Virus record (IMG/VR): IMGVR_UViG_3300032334_000450
Location: 1 to 58,325 of that record
Source of the DNA: a virus
DNA: 58,325 bases
Direction: 5' to 3' (one strand)
The notes beneath the pieces were generated by a model. It searched no databases and was not told where the DNA came from. It saw only the letters and a program-made list of their open reading frames with translations. A program made the translations under genes and the position numbers. Positions 57,911-58,325 of this stretch are shown here, piece after piece (the first letter of the stretch is position 1; the number at the start of each line of letters is the position of its first letter).

Positions 57911-58002
57911 AGTGGCGCGTCTTCGTGGTTATCGGGGTTGAACTTGGGCACTTTAGTGCCCTTGTCTTTTGGGTTTGGAAATGGTGGGAACGGCCATGTC
58001 AT
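57907..58002 (-). CDS. Proline-rich microprotein (31 aa)
   Basis: A 31-residue protein, MTWPFPPFPNPKDKG and on, with five prolines among the first 11 residues. It has an AAGGGGGAAAG ribosome binding site and overlaps both neighbours (ATGA at each end). It could be an unstructured partner-binding peptide or a coupling element. Low complexity makes it hard to prove by comparison. Confidence 0.5.
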   Translation of the reverse strand: MTWPFPPFPNPKDKGTKVPKFNPDNHEDAPL

Positions 58003-58214
58003 TCTTTCCCCCTTGCTCTGATGGCTTCGGCAATAACTGTTGAAGGGTGAGGCCAACCTACTGCCCACTCGTCAGCAATCCTTGCACACTCTTCACGCTC
58101 TATAAGCACAGCGGCTTTAGTAGCTTCGGCTTTCCAGTAGTAAGGTTGCCCTCTACGCATCTCTTGCTCACGCATAATGCGATCAAACTCGTCGTCTTCA
58201 TCTGTGTGGATCAT
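57999..58214 (-). CDS. Conserved small phage protein (71 aa)
   Basis: A 71-residue helical protein. The C-terminal half has the EREECARIADEWAVGWP and AEAIRARG elements that recur at the ends of many short phage proteins of unknown function. Start 58214 behind AAGGAGAAGAACAC. The first 19 bases are identical to the start of the gene at 1-303. It overlaps both neighbours. Confidence 0.7.
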   Translation of the reverse strand: MIHTDEDDEFDRIMREQEMRRGQPYYWKAEATKAAVLIEREECARIADEWAVGWPHPSTVIAEAIRARGKE

Positions 58215-58325
58215 GTGTTCTTCTCCTTAAGTTTGGCTTCGATTCGATGGGCAAACTCCTCAAATGAGCGAGTTCCAACAGCTATGTGTTCTTTTGCAAT
58301 CGCTTCAATCTCCTCATCCGTCAGC
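58211..58325 (-). CDS. Partial small phage protein (LTDEEIEAIAKEH type), cut by the window edge
   Basis: The C-terminal 37 codons of a helical protein: LTDEEIEAIAKEHIAVGTRS, then FEEFAHRIEAKLKEKNT. The LTDEEIEAIA opening is common near the N-terminus of small phage proteins. Joined to position 1, the frame is open to an ATG 17 codons upstream. Function unknown. Confidence 0.65.
   Translation of the reverse strand, partial: LTDEEIEAIAKEHIAVGTRSFEEFAHRIEAKLKEKNT

Noticed and set aside
1-58325. tRNA genes, CRISPR array, integrase and attachment sites, reverse transcriptase with template repeats, phage RNA polymerase
   Set aside because: None was seen on reading. I could not run a tRNA or profile search, so a degenerate tRNA could be missed.

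Overview
The window looks like a complete or nearly complete genome (58,325 bases) of a lytic, tailed, short-tailed (podovirus-type) bacteriophage of a Gram-negative, probably aquatic, bacterium. It has a large terminase, a roughly 700-residue portal, a scaffold, an HK97-type capsid protein, adaptor and nozzle-like proteins, fibres, and large internal virion proteins. I see no tape measure, sheath or major tail-tube gene, and no integrase, repressor, tRNA, CRISPR array, reverse transcriptase or phage RNA polymerase. Several good sigma70-like promoters suggest that it relies on the host RNA polymerase. The host cannot be named from the sequence alone.

The layout is two opposed arms. The leftward arm covers 11,076 down to 1 and 58,325 down to 47,049. 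The two window ends look adjacent in a circular map: reading across the junction closes the left partial gene after three further codons and gives the right partial gene an ATG. The left part (1-8.6 kb) holds many small unknown genes, a DUF3310 gene, and a MoxR-type ATPase with a HExxH/VWA protein. The right part (47-58.3 kb) is the replication module: family A DNA polymerase, Cas4/RecB-like nuclease, VRR-NUC nuclease, SNF2-like helicase, an SSB-like protein and a primase-helicase, followed by HNH and GNAT genes. The rightward arm (11.4-47.0 kb) runs: terminase, portal, scaffold, capsid, connectors, fibres, lysis cassette, tail nozzle, tail-tip protein, internal virion proteins, and a 2,372-residue polyvalent protein. 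A hairpin at 47.05 kb separates the converging arms.

The control region (8.6-11.4 kb) is the most unusual part. It has a 580-base AT-rich non-coding stretch with repeated ATTAGTC and AATCTAAAA words (a possible origin), five copies of a GTGATAGTAG element, two similar terminator-repeat-palindrome cassettes, and a G-quadruplex-like tract between the diverging arms. A family of TAATCCC/GGGATTA palindromes occurs nine times between 2.8 and 10.3 kb, mostly at gene ends just upstream of the next ribosome binding site, and is not seen in the late arm. Two near-identical strong promoters (6.1 and 8.7 kb) drive the leftward operon. Late promoter candidates lie at 11.4, 15.9 and 18.3 kb; the first two place the transcript start at or next to the ATG, so leaderless mRNAs are possible.

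I also added several genes too short for usual ORF cut-offs: two single-helix membrane microproteins (7,618-7,707 and 10,485-10,580), a 42-residue acidic protein, a 59-residue and a 31-residue protein near the right end, and three lysine-rich 48-52 residue proteins after the giant gene.
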